From positions 403,713 to 467,712 of the forward strand of contig NZ_SLXA01000001.1 in NCBI RefSeq assembly GCF_004340975.1: a stretch of 64,000 bases of DNA, read 5' to 3'. Made by a program: the position numbers and the translations under genes. The notes beneath the pieces were generated by a model. The model was not told the DNA's origin. It was given only the letters and a program-made list of their open reading frames with translations, and did no database searches. This DNA comes from Frisingicoccus caecimuris. GTDB lineage: Bacteria; Bacillota; Clostridia; Lachnospirales; Lachnospiraceae. Within the stretch, counting starts at the first letter, position 1, and the number at the start of each line of letters is the position of its first letter. Shown in pieces: positions 1-8,911 of the stretch.

Positions 1-463
1 CATCGGTCGTATTCTCCGCCACCGTTTCCACCGTCGCCTTAACAATCTCTTCTTCTGAAAGATTCACCGTATCCCGGCCCACCAGCCAGGACAGCCGTTG
101 TCTGGCCAGGGCTATATCCTGATGCGCCAGTGCATCGTATACTTTCAATGCCTCAACCTTTAAGCATTTCATTGCTAAAATCTGATACATCCAGAAAACT
201 TCCAGAACGTATGCCAGCCACGGATGAAGCTTTCCCGCCATGAAAATGATTCCGGCCGGCAGTCCAAAAGAAGGCAGGACCACCAATATCGTCAAAAACA
301 CGCCGGCCATCCTTTCCCCCCACAGATTTGCCGGAAAATATTGCCGCAAGAATTTTTCCGTCAGAGAAATCCATTTGCCGATCACACGAATCGGATGATA
401 AAGCCAGACCGGATCGCCAAGCAGCGCATCCAGGACAAAAGCCAATATCAGTTTAATCATCAT
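1..463 (-). CDS. cbiB: CbiB/CobD adenosylcobinamide-phosphate synthase, N-terminal part (cut by window edge)
   Basis: This membrane enzyme attaches the aminopropanol arm to adenosylcobyric acid in cobalamin synthesis. Only the first ~154 residues are present because the gene runs off the left edge. The reading frame stays open to base 1. It shows the family start (MIKLILAFVLDALLGDP, then HPIRVIGKWI), hydrophobic stretches, and further on VGRDTVNLSEEEIVKATVETVAEN, which resembles the CbiB VGRDT...ATVETVAEN block. The start is ATG at 463 or the adjacent in-frame ATG at 460. It overlaps the 3' end of cbiA by 8-11 bases, and a GGAGG lies inside cbiA, so translation is probably coupled. It is the last visible gene of the long tetrapyrrole/corrin operon. 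Confidence 0.9.
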   Translation of the reverse strand, partial: MMIKLILAFVLDALLGDPVWLYHPIRVIGKWISLTEKFLRQYFPANLWGERMAGVFLTILVVLPSFGLPAGIIFMAGKLHPWLAYVLEVFWMYQILAMKCLKVEALKVYDALAHQDIALARQRLSWLVGRDTVNLSEEEIVKATVETVAENTTD

Positions 464-1883
464 ACTTTACTGCCTCCATTGCCCGTACAAAATTTTCTGC
501 AATTTCCGGATTTGCGTAAAAGTATAAATGAGGGTATGCCGCATATAAGTATTTTCCGGCAGTACCGCCGCTCCAGCTGCGTCCATTGGATTTGGACAAC
601 CGAAAATCCTTTGCTCCGCCGTCCATCGCCGAATAGTGAAACTCATGGGCTATGAATCGTTCTCCGGCCGGTCCGATCAGACTGTCTTTCTGACCGGTTC
701 CGGTCACATAACCAAAGGGCCCAAGTTTTCCCGTCATCCGACATTTTCCCGGAACAATCCCCACCATGGGCCATAGCCCGCCTCCGCCATTTGATGTATC
801 GCGCTTCTGCATGTTCTCATTCTGAATACTTTCCGACAAATACATATATCCACCGCATTCACCGATGATCGGCAGTCCCCTTCTGGCCGCCTGACGGATG
901 TCTTCTTTCATCCTTTTATTTTCCGAAAGTTCCTTTGCATAAAGTTCCGGATAACCGCCGCCAAGATAAATTCCCCGGATATCTTCAGGCAGATGGACAT
1001 CCCGTATCGGACTAAAAGACACCAGCTCGGCTCCCAGACGACGCAGCAGTTCCAGATTGTCTTCATAATAAAAACAAAACGCCTCGTCCATCGCCACCGC
1101 CAGACGAACATGTCCCACCGGAGAAATAGTACCATAAGCATCCTCAGCCGCCATCGGTTCCGCTGTTTTTGCAAGAGCGAGCAGGCCGTCCAGATCCATA
1201 TACTTTTCCGCCAGTTCGCCGAGGACCGACAGTTTTTCAGACAATCGCTCCTGTTCTGCGGCGGTCACAAGTCCCAGATGACGGCTTTCCAGAGAAACTT
1301 TAGAATCCTTCGGCAAAAATCCATAGACTTTCAGTCCGGTTTCCTCTTCGACCAGTTTCCGGTAAAAGTTATACATCGCTTCCCGAACACCATTGAGAAT
1401 AACGCCCCGAATCATAGAATCTTCCCGAAAGTTTTTAAATCCCTGTATAATGGCGGCCACCGACAAAGCGGTCCCCTCTGGCCGCACAACCAGTACGACC
1501 GGTGTTTTTGTAATGGATGCCACATGATAACTGCTGCCTTTGCTGCCGCCTCCCTGACCGTCATAATAACCCATCACGCCTTCGATGAGCGCCATATCCT
1601 TTTTCTTCATGTGCCATGTAAAAATCCGACGAAGTTTTTCAGGCTCCAGAAAAACACTGTCCAGATTGATTGAAGGATTTCCCGTAATCCGGCGATGGAA
1701 CATGGGGTCGATATAATCCGGACCGCATTTGTAAGTCGCCAGTTTCATTTTCCGGGCCGTCAATGCCTGAAGCGCCGCCGCCGTCACCGTCGTCTTACCA
1801 CAGCCGCTCCCGGTTCCTCCAAACATCAGCCTCGGCATGGATACAAACTCTGCCGGACAGTTTTGAAATTCCCCTTTATCCAT
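453..1883 (-). CDS. cbiA: CbiA cobyrinic acid a,c-diamide synthase
   Basis: This is the ATP- and glutamine-dependent enzyme that amidates the a and c side chains of cob(II)yrinic acid (476 aa). The N-terminal half has the dethiobiotin-synthetase-like P-loop GGTGSGCGKTT. The C-terminal half is a class I glutamine amidotransferase with the catalytic Cys in IIGECGGYMYL. The start chosen is ATG 1883 (MDKGEFQN), because AAAGGAGG lies 7 bases upstream; an in-frame upstream ATG at 1931 lacks such a site. It follows cobK after about 31 bases and overlaps cbiB. The length is normal for the family. Confidence 0.93.
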   Translation of the reverse strand: MDKGEFQNCPAEFVSMPRLMFGGTGSGCGKTTVTAAALQALTARKMKLATYKCGPDYIDPMFHRRITGNPSINLDSVFLEPEKLRRIFTWHMKKKDMALIEGVMGYYDGQGGGSKGSSYHVASITKTPVVLVVRPEGTALSVAAIIQGFKNFREDSMIRGVILNGVREAMYNFYRKLVEEETGLKVYGFLPKDSKVSLESRHLGLVTAAEQERLSEKLSVLGELAEKYMDLDGLLALAKTAEPMAAEDAYGTISPVGHVRLAVAMDEAFCFYYEDNLELLRRLGAELVSFSPIRDVHLPEDIRGIYLGGGYPELYAKELSENKRMKEDIRQAARRGLPIIGECGGYMYLSESIQNENMQKRDTSNGGGGLWPMVGIVPGKCRMTGKLGPFGYVTGTGQKDSLIGPAGERFIAHEFHYSAMDGGAKDFRLSKSNGRSWSGGTAGKYLYAAYPHLYFYANPEIAENFVRAMEAVKYDD

Positions 1884-1914
1884 CCTTTTTCCTCCTTTAC
1901 CGGACTTCTTTCTG

Positions 1915-2688
1915 TCATGTGAAATACACATCCAATCTGTCCAGATTTTCCAAGATATCTTTCTCCTCCGGTCTGCGGATTAAAATAACTGAAACGCCCT
2001 CCAAACGGGCAGCTTCCAGTTTTTCCGGCAGACCTCCGGCTGCGCCGCTGTCCTTTGTGACAAGCGTCTTTGCCCCGCATGTCTGCAAAAATGTCCGGTT
2101 GGCTTCCACATCGAAAGGCGGCGTCTGGGCCTGCCAGTGGGTCTCATCCTCAAAAATCTCCCGACACCTGACCTTTGACGTTTCATTATCCAACACCCGG
2201 GCATAACAGCGCTCCTGAAAGTTCCTCACATGATTCCGGTAAACATCCAATGTCTTTACCCCGGTCAGAAGAGCCACATTCCCAGATAATTGATTTAAGA
2301 CCCGGGCAGCTTCCCGGCCATCGGCCACAGAATAAATCTCCGGCATCAGATTGCCTCCCGCCGCTGCTTTTCCATCCTTCATTCTATCCCGCCGGGTATA
2401 GCGGATATAAACCAATCCCAGTTCATCGCAGACCCTTTGAACAATCTGTGTCACTTCCACTGCATAAGGATGAGAGGCATCCAGTACATGGGTGATTCCT
2501 GAAACCTGTATTTTTTTGGTAAACTGGTTCTGATTTAAATAGCCGACCCAAAGTTTTACAGAAAAATCGACATAAAGAGCCGCTCCCATATCCGTTGCCA
2601 CCGAGACGGTAACATCCGCTCTTTTTGACACCAGATACGTTACCGCATCCACTGACTCGGTAGTACCTCCGATGACCAGCCACCGCAT
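1915..2688 (-). CDS. cobK: CobK/CbiJ precorrin-6A (cobalt-precorrin-6A) reductase
   Basis: This NAD(P)H-dependent enzyme reduces (cobalt-)precorrin-6A to 6B in the corrin pathway (257 aa). It starts with the Rossmann-like MRWLVIGGTTES motif. It also carries the family segments around ITHVLDASHPYAVEVTQ and YIRYTRRDRM, and a C-terminal LVTKDSGAAGG motif typical of CobK. The start chosen is the ATG of a TAATG stop-start overlap with hemL. An in-frame ATG 12 bases upstream is possible but would lie inside hemL. The neighbours on both sides are tetrapyrrole genes, in agreement with the call. Confidence 0.9.
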   Translation of the reverse strand: MRWLVIGGTTESVDAVTYLVSKRADVTVSVATDMGAALYVDFSVKLWVGYLNQNQFTKKIQVSGITHVLDASHPYAVEVTQIVQRVCDELGLVYIRYTRRDRMKDGKAAAGGNLMPEIYSVADGREAARVLNQLSGNVALLTGVKTLDVYRNHVRNFQERCYARVLDNETSKVRCREIFEDETHWQAQTPPFDVEANRTFLQTCGAKTLVTKDSGAAGGLPEKLEAARLEGVSVILIRRPEEKDILENLDRLDVYFT

Positions 2689-3974
2689 TATGCCTGCCAT
2701 TGTCCCAAAGCCTTTCCAATGGCTGTTTCTGTCTTCCGGATATCCTCATCCGAATGGACGCCACTGACAAACAAGGCCTCAAACTGGGATGGCGCAATGT
2801 AGATGTCTTCTGCCAGCATCACGGCAAAATATTCTTTAAAACGTTCCAGATCAGAAGATGCCGCCGAAGGATAATCTGTCACCGGCTGTTTTGTAAAGAA
2901 AATGCTCATCAATGAGCCGGCCCGGTTGCACACCGCATCCACATGATATTTTTCTATATTTTCAAGAAATGCCTTTTCCAGTTTTTCTGCCTGCATCTCC
3001 GCCTGGGTATATATTTCCGGATGAGCTTTTAATATTTCCAGAGTTTTTACTCCGGCCGCTACCGCCGCAGGATTTCCTGAAAGGGTTCCCGCCTGATAAA
3101 CCGGACCGGAGGGCGCCACCATTTCCATAATCTCTTTTCGTCCGCCATAGGCCGCCAATGGCATGCCGCCGCCAATAATCTTTCCCATGGCCGTCATATC
3201 CGGCAGGACCTTATAATGCCCCTGAGCGCCGGAGTAACCGAGACGAAATCCGGTAATGACTTCATCAAAAATAAGAATGCTCCCGTAATCCTCTGTGATT
3301 TTACGCAATCCTTCCAGAAATCCCGGTTTTGGAAGAACGACGCCCATATTGGCGGCCACCGGCTCGACAATGAGGGCCGCGATCTGCTCTCCGCAGGCTT
3401 CAAATAAAGCTTTCACACTGTCCAGATCATTATAGACTGCCGTCAGCGTTTTGGAGGCATAGGCTTCCGGCACCCCGGCGCTGTCCGGCACATTCTGAGT
3501 CATCAGACCGGACCCGGCTTTCACCAGAAGGCCATCGGAATGCCCATGATAGCAGCCCTCAAACTTGACGATATAATCCCGTCCCGTATAGCCTCTGGCC
3601 GCACGAATGGCGCTCATGACCGCCTCTGTTCCCGAATTCACCAGCCGGACCATTTCCACGGAAGGCATTGCATCGATGAGCATCTCACAGAGAGTCACTT
3701 CGCCTTCCGTCGGCGCACCATAACTTGTTCCCCGGTATACAACCTGACAGACGGCCTCTGCCACTTCCGGGTTGGCATGTCCCAGAAGCATCGGTCCCCA
3801 GGAACCGATATAATCAATATAATCATGACCGTCCACATCATAGATATGACTGCCCTTAGCCCGCTCAATAAACCGGGGCGTCATGCCGACCGCCCGATAA
3901 GCCCGTACCGGACTGCTCACACCGCCCGGCATCAGCCGGCAGGCTTTTTCAAATATGTTCTGACTTTTATCCAT
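2688..3974 (-). CDS. hemL: Glutamate-1-semialdehyde 2,1-aminomutase
   Basis: This PLP enzyme converts glutamate-1-semialdehyde to 5-aminolevulinate, step 2 of the C5 pathway that begins with HemA in the same operon (428 aa). It begins with MDKSQNIFEKACRLMPGGVSSPVRA, the family signature. It has GTEAVMSAIRAARGYTGR and the Schiff-base lysine at about residue 265 in TAMGKIIGGGMPLA. Length matches the family. The start ATG follows a GAAGGAG ribosome site located in the end of hemB, and the stop overlaps cobK (TAATG). No heme-branch genes such as hemE are in view, so its product probably serves cobalamin and siroheme. Confidence 0.97.
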   Translation of the reverse strand: MDKSQNIFEKACRLMPGGVSSPVRAYRAVGMTPRFIERAKGSHIYDVDGHDYIDYIGSWGPMLLGHANPEVAEAVCQVVYRGTSYGAPTEGEVTLCEMLIDAMPSVEMVRLVNSGTEAVMSAIRAARGYTGRDYIVKFEGCYHGHSDGLLVKAGSGLMTQNVPDSAGVPEAYASKTLTAVYNDLDSVKALFEACGEQIAALIVEPVAANMGVVLPKPGFLEGLRKITEDYGSILIFDEVITGFRLGYSGAQGHYKVLPDMTAMGKIIGGGMPLAAYGGRKEIMEMVAPSGPVYQAGTLSGNPAAVAAGVKTLEILKAHPEIYTQAEMQAEKLEKAFLENIEKYHVDAVCNRAGSLMSIFFTKQPVTDYPSAASSDLERFKEYFAVMLAEDIYIAPSQFEALFVSGVHSDEDIRKTETAIGKALGQWQA

Positions 3975-3980
3975 GCTCTT

Positions 3981-4952
3981 TCACTCCTTCAGCCACCGGG
4001 CAATATCCAGCGCATAGTAGGTAATGATCATTTTTGCTCCGGCACGCTTCATCGCTGTCATTGTCTCCATGACAACCCGTTTTTCATCAATCCAGCCGTT
4101 GAGAGCCGCTGCCTTCATCATAGAATATTCGCCGCTCACACTGTAAGTACATACCGGCAGCGGGAATTCATCTGAAATGGTTTTTAATATATCCAGATAG
4201 GCCAGTCCTGGTTTTACCATAAGAATATCGGCTCCTTCTTCCACGTCAAGCTCCGCCTCAACGAGGGCCTCTTTTTTATTCCGCCAATCCATCTGATAGG
4301 TTTTCCGGTCCCCAAAGGACGGGGCTGAATGGGCCGCCTCCCGAAACGGTCCGTAATAGGCCGACGCATACTTGATACTGTAGGCCATGATCAACACATC
4401 ACCGAAGCCTTTGTCGTCCAGCGCCCGGCGCATATGACCGATTCGCCCATCCATCATATCTGACGGCGCAACCATATCCGCTCCGGCGGCTGCGCAGCTT
4501 AATGCCGCCTTTGACAGCATCTCCAAAGTTTCATCGTTTAATATTTTACCGTCGTGAATCAGACCGCAATGACCGTGATCCGTATATTCACACAAACAGA
4601 TATCGGCAATACAGATCATTTCCGGATAAGCCTCTTTTGTCAGACGTATGGCCCTCTGAACAATCCCTTCCGGATTATAGGCCTCGCTGCCCATCGCATC
4701 CTTGTGTTCGGGTACGCCGAAAAATATAATCGCCCGCACACCGCTGTTCCATATTTCCTCTAAATGTATCCTAAAGGTGTCCAGTGAATAATGATAAATT
4801 CCCGGCATAGACAGAATTTCTTCTTTCACACCGGTACCTTCCACCACAAAGACCGGATAAATCAAATCCGAAAGCTCCACCTCATATTCATGAACCATAT
4901 TCCGAATTGCCTGAGAACTTCTCAGGCGTCTCGGCCGTCTTATCATATCCAT
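3981..4952 (-). CDS. hemB: Porphobilinogen synthase (5-aminolevulinate dehydratase)
   Basis: This enzyme condenses two 5-aminolevulinate molecules to porphobilinogen (323 aa). Both active-site lysines are visible: SIKYASAYYGPFREAA and ILMVKPGLAYLD. The DICLCEYTDHGHCG segment carries the three cysteines of zinc-dependent HemB enzymes, so a zinc-type active site is inferred. The start chosen is ATG 4952 (MDMIRRPRRLR), after GGGAG. A longer frame to 4988 has no ribosome site and would overlap the upstream fusion gene. The gap to the preceding stop is only 5 bases, in agreement with co-translation. Confidence 0.96.
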   Translation of the reverse strand: MDMIRRPRRLRSSQAIRNMVHEYEVELSDLIYPVFVVEGTGVKEEILSMPGIYHYSLDTFRIHLEEIWNSGVRAIIFFGVPEHKDAMGSEAYNPEGIVQRAIRLTKEAYPEMICIADICLCEYTDHGHCGLIHDGKILNDETLEMLSKAALSCAAAGADMVAPSDMMDGRIGHMRRALDDKGFGDVLIMAYSIKYASAYYGPFREAAHSAPSFGDRKTYQMDWRNKKEALVEAELDVEEGADILMVKPGLAYLDILKTISDEFPLPVCTYSVSGEYSMMKAAALNGWIDEKRVVMETMTAMKRAGAKMIITYYALDIARWLKE

Positions 4953-4957
4953 TATTT

Positions 4958-7465
4958 TCACTCCCTGTCCCGGAGCTGACATAAACATTCGGTCAACCCC
5001 TCGATTGTATATTTTTCTGCCGTCGCTGTCACTGTCAATCCCACTTGTTCTGCTTCCTTAGCCGTCACCGGACCAATACAGATAATTTTCGGATATTCTG
5101 TCGTCCCAACCGTCATTTCGGCAAAGGCCCGGACCGCCGAACCGCTGGCAAAAGTCATATAATCTGCATCCCGCATCGCCCGAAGCAGCAAATCCTTTTT
5201 TCGCCAGTCGATACGGGTTGTGTAAGCAGCCACATCGTTGTACCTGATTCCCTTTGCATCAAAATGCTGGTTCAAAAGTTTTGAACCCTCTCTTGCCCGG
5301 AAGATAAGTACCTTTTTCATAACTCCTATCTGTCCGGACAGGCCTTCCGCCAGACTTTCGGAAGTATAACTTTCCGGCATATAATCCGCAGAAAATCCAT
5401 AATTGTTCAGCATATCGCCTGTTCCTGGTCCGACAACAGCAAATTTCAAATGGGCCAGCCGTCGGTAATCCATGCTGAATCTCTTCATCGATTGAAAAAA
5501 AAGTTTGACGCCATTGCCGCTTGTAAAAATCAGCCATGAATAAACGTCTAAATCCCGAAGTGTTTCTTCAAGTATTTCTGCCGCCGCAGGTTCCGTATAG
5601 ATCAGGCTCATATCAATGGCCTCCCCACCTTTTTCCGAAATGCTCTGATGCTGCTTACGCACCAGCTCCCGTGTTCCGGTCAAAAGCACCTGCTTCCCGG
5701 TAAGCGGCAGTTCCGGCCGCCAATAAAGTTTTTCAGAAAGTCCGGCCACTTCACCGACCACAAGAATTCCCGGCGGTCTAATATCGACCTTCTGACAGGC
5801 CTCTGTAATGGTTTCCAAAGTAGCTGCCACTTCCTTCTGATTACTTATCGTGCCGTTACAAATCACAGCCGCTGGTGTATTTTTATCTTTCCCATAGTGC
5901 ATCAACGCGCCACAGATCTCGGCCATCCTCTGAATTCCCATAAGAAACACCAATGTCCCACCGTAAGCCGCTAAAGCGGCATAATCAATGCCGGAAGCCC
6001 TGCCGTCTGCAGCTCTTTTGCTCTCAGAAGACCTGCAGACCTTTGCCTGCTCATGTCCGGTGATAAACTGGACCTGAGACGCTATTCCCCGATGAGTCAC
6101 CGGGATTCCCGCATAAGCCGGCACACTATAGGCCGAAGAAACCCCCGGGACAACTTCAAAAGGAATCTCCGCCGCCGAAAGAGCCAAAGCTTCCTCGCCG
6201 CCCCGGCCGAAAATAAACGGGTCACCGCCCTTTAAACGCACAACCCTCTTCCCCTCAAAGGCTTTTTCCAATAAAATCTCCTGAATTTCCTCCTGAGACA
6301 TGTGATGATGTCCTGAACGTTTTCCCGCATAAATCAGTTCCGCATTTTCACCAGCTTCATTTAATAAGGCATTGGATGCCAGATAGTCATAAACGATCAC
6401 ATCCGCATGACGAATGCACCACAGTCCTTTAACCGTCACCAGCCCCGCATCCCCCGGACCTGCACCAACAAGAAAGACCTTTCCGCGCGGGCTGCTCTGC
6501 ACACTTTCACTACAGTGAAAGGCTTCCTCCTTAAGATTCTCTGCTAATTTTTTTCCTATTTTTTCTATGTCGGCCACATCACCTTGAACTTCATCAAAAA
6601 TCATATGCCGGCCATTCCAGGCAACCCCCCCCTTCATATGAAGCTGCCTGCCGTCCAGCCACGAAAATGCGCACACGGGGGCATTGCATCCGCCGCCGAT
6701 ATCATAAAGAAAACTCCGTTCTGCCAAAAGCTGATATTCTGCTTCATTTTGATTCAATTCACCACAGATATTAGCAAACTCCTCATTCTTCAAAGCTTTT
6801 TCAGGGACTTCCACCGCCAAAATTGCCTGACCTGCCGCCGGCAAAAATTCCTCTGAGTTTAAAATTTCATAATGAAACCTGGCATAAAAATCGTCCCTCA
6901 TTTCCTCTGACATCCCATATTTCTGTGCATCCCGACGAAGCCGTTCAATTCCTGCCCGGGCCAGAACGATGGCGTCATACTGGCCTTCTTTCAGTTTTCG
7001 AAGCCGTGTCTGCACATTGCCGCGAATCTCTTTTGTCTGAATTCCCGGATTCAGCCTTTTAAGCTGCAGGCTGCGCCTCAGGCTTCCTGTACCAATGACA
7101 GTCCCCGAAACCATTTCTTTTAGAAGCTTTCCATCTCGTGTCACGATCATGTCTTCCCATTCAGCCCGCTCAACAACGGCGCCAATCGTAAGTCCCTCAG
7201 GAAAAACCATGGGCATATCTTTTGCACTGTGAACAGCCATATGAATCCGCCCATCCAGCAATGCCTGTTCCAGTTCCTTTGTAAAAACGCCTTTACCGCC
7301 AAAGCTTCCCAACGATTTATCCAGCCGCAAATCACCTTCTGTATTTATAGGAAGAATCTCTATTTCAATTTCCGGCGCTATCTCTTTGATTTTTTCAGCC
7401 ACAATCCGGGTCTGGGCCTGAGCCAGCAGACTCTTTCGCGTTCCAATTCGGATTTTTTCAATCAT
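4958..7465 (-). CDS. hemC/cobA/hemD: Trifunctional HemC-CobA-HemD fusion: porphobilinogen deaminase, uroporphyrinogen-III C-methyltransferase, uroporphyrinogen-III synthase
   Basis: One 835-aa chain holds three enzymes. Residues 1-317 are HemC: IGTRKSLLAQAQT, AVHSAKDMP, GTGSLRR, and the dipyrromethane-binding Cys at about 260 in GGGCNAPV. Residues ~328-572 are CobA/SUMT: VFLVGAGPGDAGLVTVKG, RLKGGDPFIFGRGGEE, GIPVTHRG. Residues ~587-835 are HemD: LLTGTRE, IFTSGNGV, and TFASGSAVRAF near the C-terminus. The frame is continuous with no stop between domains. It would convert porphobilinogen to precorrin-2 without releasing hydroxymethylbilane, an unstable intermediate. CobA-HemD fusions are known in clostridia; adding HemC in front is less usual to me. 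The start follows GGGAG and overlaps sirC by 8 bases. Confidence 0.94.
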   Translation of the reverse strand: MIEKIRIGTRKSLLAQAQTRIVAEKIKEIAPEIEIEILPINTEGDLRLDKSLGSFGGKGVFTKELEQALLDGRIHMAVHSAKDMPMVFPEGLTIGAVVERAEWEDMIVTRDGKLLKEMVSGTVIGTGSLRRSLQLKRLNPGIQTKEIRGNVQTRLRKLKEGQYDAIVLARAGIERLRRDAQKYGMSEEMRDDFYARFHYEILNSEEFLPAAGQAILAVEVPEKALKNEEFANICGELNQNEAEYQLLAERSFLYDIGGGCNAPVCAFSWLDGRQLHMKGGVAWNGRHMIFDEVQGDVADIEKIGKKLAENLKEEAFHCSESVQSSPRGKVFLVGAGPGDAGLVTVKGLWCIRHADVIVYDYLASNALLNEAGENAELIYAGKRSGHHHMSQEEIQEILLEKAFEGKRVVRLKGGDPFIFGRGGEEALALSAAEIPFEVVPGVSSAYSVPAYAGIPVTHRGIASQVQFITGHEQAKVCRSSESKRAADGRASGIDYAALAAYGGTLVFLMGIQRMAEICGALMHYGKDKNTPAAVICNGTISNQKEVAATLETITEACQKVDIRPPGILVVGEVAGLSEKLYWRPELPLTGKQVLLTGTRELVRKQHQSISEKGGEAIDMSLIYTEPAAAEILEETLRDLDVYSWLIFTSGNGVKLFFQSMKRFSMDYRRLAHLKFAVVGPGTGDMLNNYGFSADYMPESYTSESLAEGLSGQIGVMKKVLIFRAREGSKLLNQHFDAKGIRYNDVAAYTTRIDWRKKDLLLRAMRDADYMTFASGSAVRAFAEMTVGTTEYPKIICIGPVTAKEAEQVGLTVTATAEKYTIEGLTECLCQLRDRE

Positions 7466-8168
7466 TTTCTTCTCCCGACCGGTTTTCCCGGATAATTTTA
7501 TCAATATCTTCCTCCGTCAAACGTCCCCTGTCTTCCAAAGCTGCCCGAAGGACTTTAACTAAAATCTCTTTCCGCTCACCCAAATCCGACGTTGCCTGGT
7601 GAATTCGTTCTCTGGCTTCAACCCCTGTTTCTGCCAGAGTTTCATACCAGTCCGGTAAAGTCTCCTGAATCTGCCGTGACACCATCCGGGACAATGCCGG
7701 TGTCCGCCCGCCTGTGGATATACCAACCATCAGATTTCCCCGACGTACTACCGACGGAAAATAGAAATCACAATCTGCCGGGTTAGTTGCCGAATTTGCC
7801 GGAATCCCATGCTTTCTCGCCCACAAAACCATCTGATGATTGACTCGTTCATCATCCGTGGCACAGATCAACATAGTTACATTTCCGATGCCTTCTTTTC
7901 TGGCATTTTGCTCCAGCCATACGGCCGCTGCCAGCGGACCTTCATTAATCTCATGGCATTCCAGATTCCCTATTGGCGCCGAACAGCATTCCCTGTTCTT
8001 CTGGCCAGACTGAAGTTTCAGCAGTTCCGGTTCAAATCTCCGGCTGATGACATGGACTTCTGCTCCCATATCCAAAAGCACCTCCGCCTTGCGAAGCGCC
8101 ACCTTTCCGCCGCCAATGATCAGGCAGATTTCTTTTTCCAATTCAATAAACATAGGAAATACGGCCAT
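7458..8168 (-). CDS. Precorrin-2 dehydrogenase / sirohydrochlorin ferrochelatase-like (CysG-N / SirC family)
   Basis: This protein is the NAD-dependent dehydrogenase that turns precorrin-2 into sirohydrochlorin, the branch point to siroheme and anaerobic B12 (236 aa). The N-terminus has the dinucleotide fold CLIIGGGKVALRKAEVLLDMGAEV. The middle shows ICATDDERVNHQMV and FYFPSVVRRGNLMVGISTGGRTPALS, as in CysG-N, Met8 and SirC. Whether it also chelates metal cannot be read from sequence. The start ATG has AAGGAGG 7 bases upstream, and that site lies in the last codons of cobJ. Its position immediately before the hemC-cobA-hemD fusion matches its place in the pathway. Confidence 0.9.
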   Translation of the reverse strand: MAVFPMFIELEKEICLIIGGGKVALRKAEVLLDMGAEVHVISRRFEPELLKLQSGQKNRECCSAPIGNLECHEINEGPLAAAVWLEQNARKEGIGNVTMLICATDDERVNHQMVLWARKHGIPANSATNPADCDFYFPSVVRRGNLMVGISTGGRTPALSRMVSRQIQETLPDWYETLAETGVEARERIHQATSDLGERKEILVKVLRAALEDRGRLTEEDIDKIIRENRSGEEND

Positions 8169-8170
8169 CT

Positions 8171-8911
8171 TTATACCTCCTTCAAAACATATCCCCTCGG
8201 TGTTATCATCTTTCCGTCCCGGACATACGTCGTGGAATTGCCGATAATAACAATCGTAAACATATCTACTTCGGCATTATTGAGTTCCTTTAAGGTCGTC
8301 AACTCACAGGAACTATTTTCCCTTCCGACCCGGCGTACAATGCCCACCGGCGTTTCGGGTTTTCTAAAGTTCGACACAATATCCGAGGCTTTTTCCAAAT
8401 AATCTTTCCGTTTCCGACTTTTTGGATTATACAGACAGATGACAAAATCACCCTCTGCCGCACATTTAACCCGCAGCATGATCTGTTCCAGCGGCACCAT
8501 CAGATCACTTAAGCTGATTACCGCAAAATCATTCATCAATGGCGCTCCCAGCATAGAAGCTCCGGCGCTGGCCGCCGTCACTCCCGGAATAATCCGGACC
8601 GGAATATCCTCTCCTGATGCCTGAACAACCTGGAGCATAATCCCCGCCATACCATAAATCCCACTGTCACCACTACTGACCAGGGCTACCTGCTGCCCCT
8701 TCCCGGCCTCTTCCAGTGCAATTTTACACCGTTCCACCTCCCGTGTCATCGGTGTATTTAAAAAGGTTTTATCGGGGAAGATTCCCCGAATCAAATCAAT
8801 ATATGTCGTATACCCGACAATAAGGTCGGCAGCCTTCATCGCCTCAATGGCCTGAACGGTCATATATTCATAACCTCCCGGTCCAAAGCCGACCACGTCA
8901 ATTCTCTTCAT
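8171..8911 (-). CDS. cobJ: CobJ/CbiH precorrin-3B C17-methyltransferase
   Basis: This is a SAM-dependent enzyme that methylates C17 and contracts the corrin ring (246 aa). It shows the tetrapyrrole methylase fold: DVVGFGPGGYEYMTVQA at the start, LVSSGDSGIYGMAG, PGVTAASAGASMLGAP, and DFVICLYNPKSRKRKDYL, which is characteristic of CobJ/CbiH. The start chosen is ATG 8911 (MKRIDVVG), with GAGGG just upstream inside the end of hemA, giving a 14-base overlap. An in-frame ATG lies 12 bases upstream. Presence of cbiG and cbiD points to the early-cobalt (anaerobic) pathway, so the substrate is probably cobalt-precorrin-3. Confidence 0.93.
   Translation of the reverse strand: MKRIDVVGFGPGGYEYMTVQAIEAMKAADLIVGYTTYIDLIRGIFPDKTFLNTPMTREVERCKIALEEAGKGQQVALVSSGDSGIYGMAGIMLQVVQASGEDIPVRIIPGVTAASAGASMLGAPLMNDFAVISLSDLMVPLEQIMLRVKCAAEGDFVICLYNPKSRKRKDYLEKASDIVSNFRKPETPVGIVRRVGRENSSCELTTLKELNNAEVDMFTIVIIGNSTTYVRDGKMITPRGYVLKEV

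Noticed and set aside
993..1673. 226-codon plus-strand frame opposite cbiA
   Set aside because: Antisense to a certain gene with no start signal and no recognisable motif.
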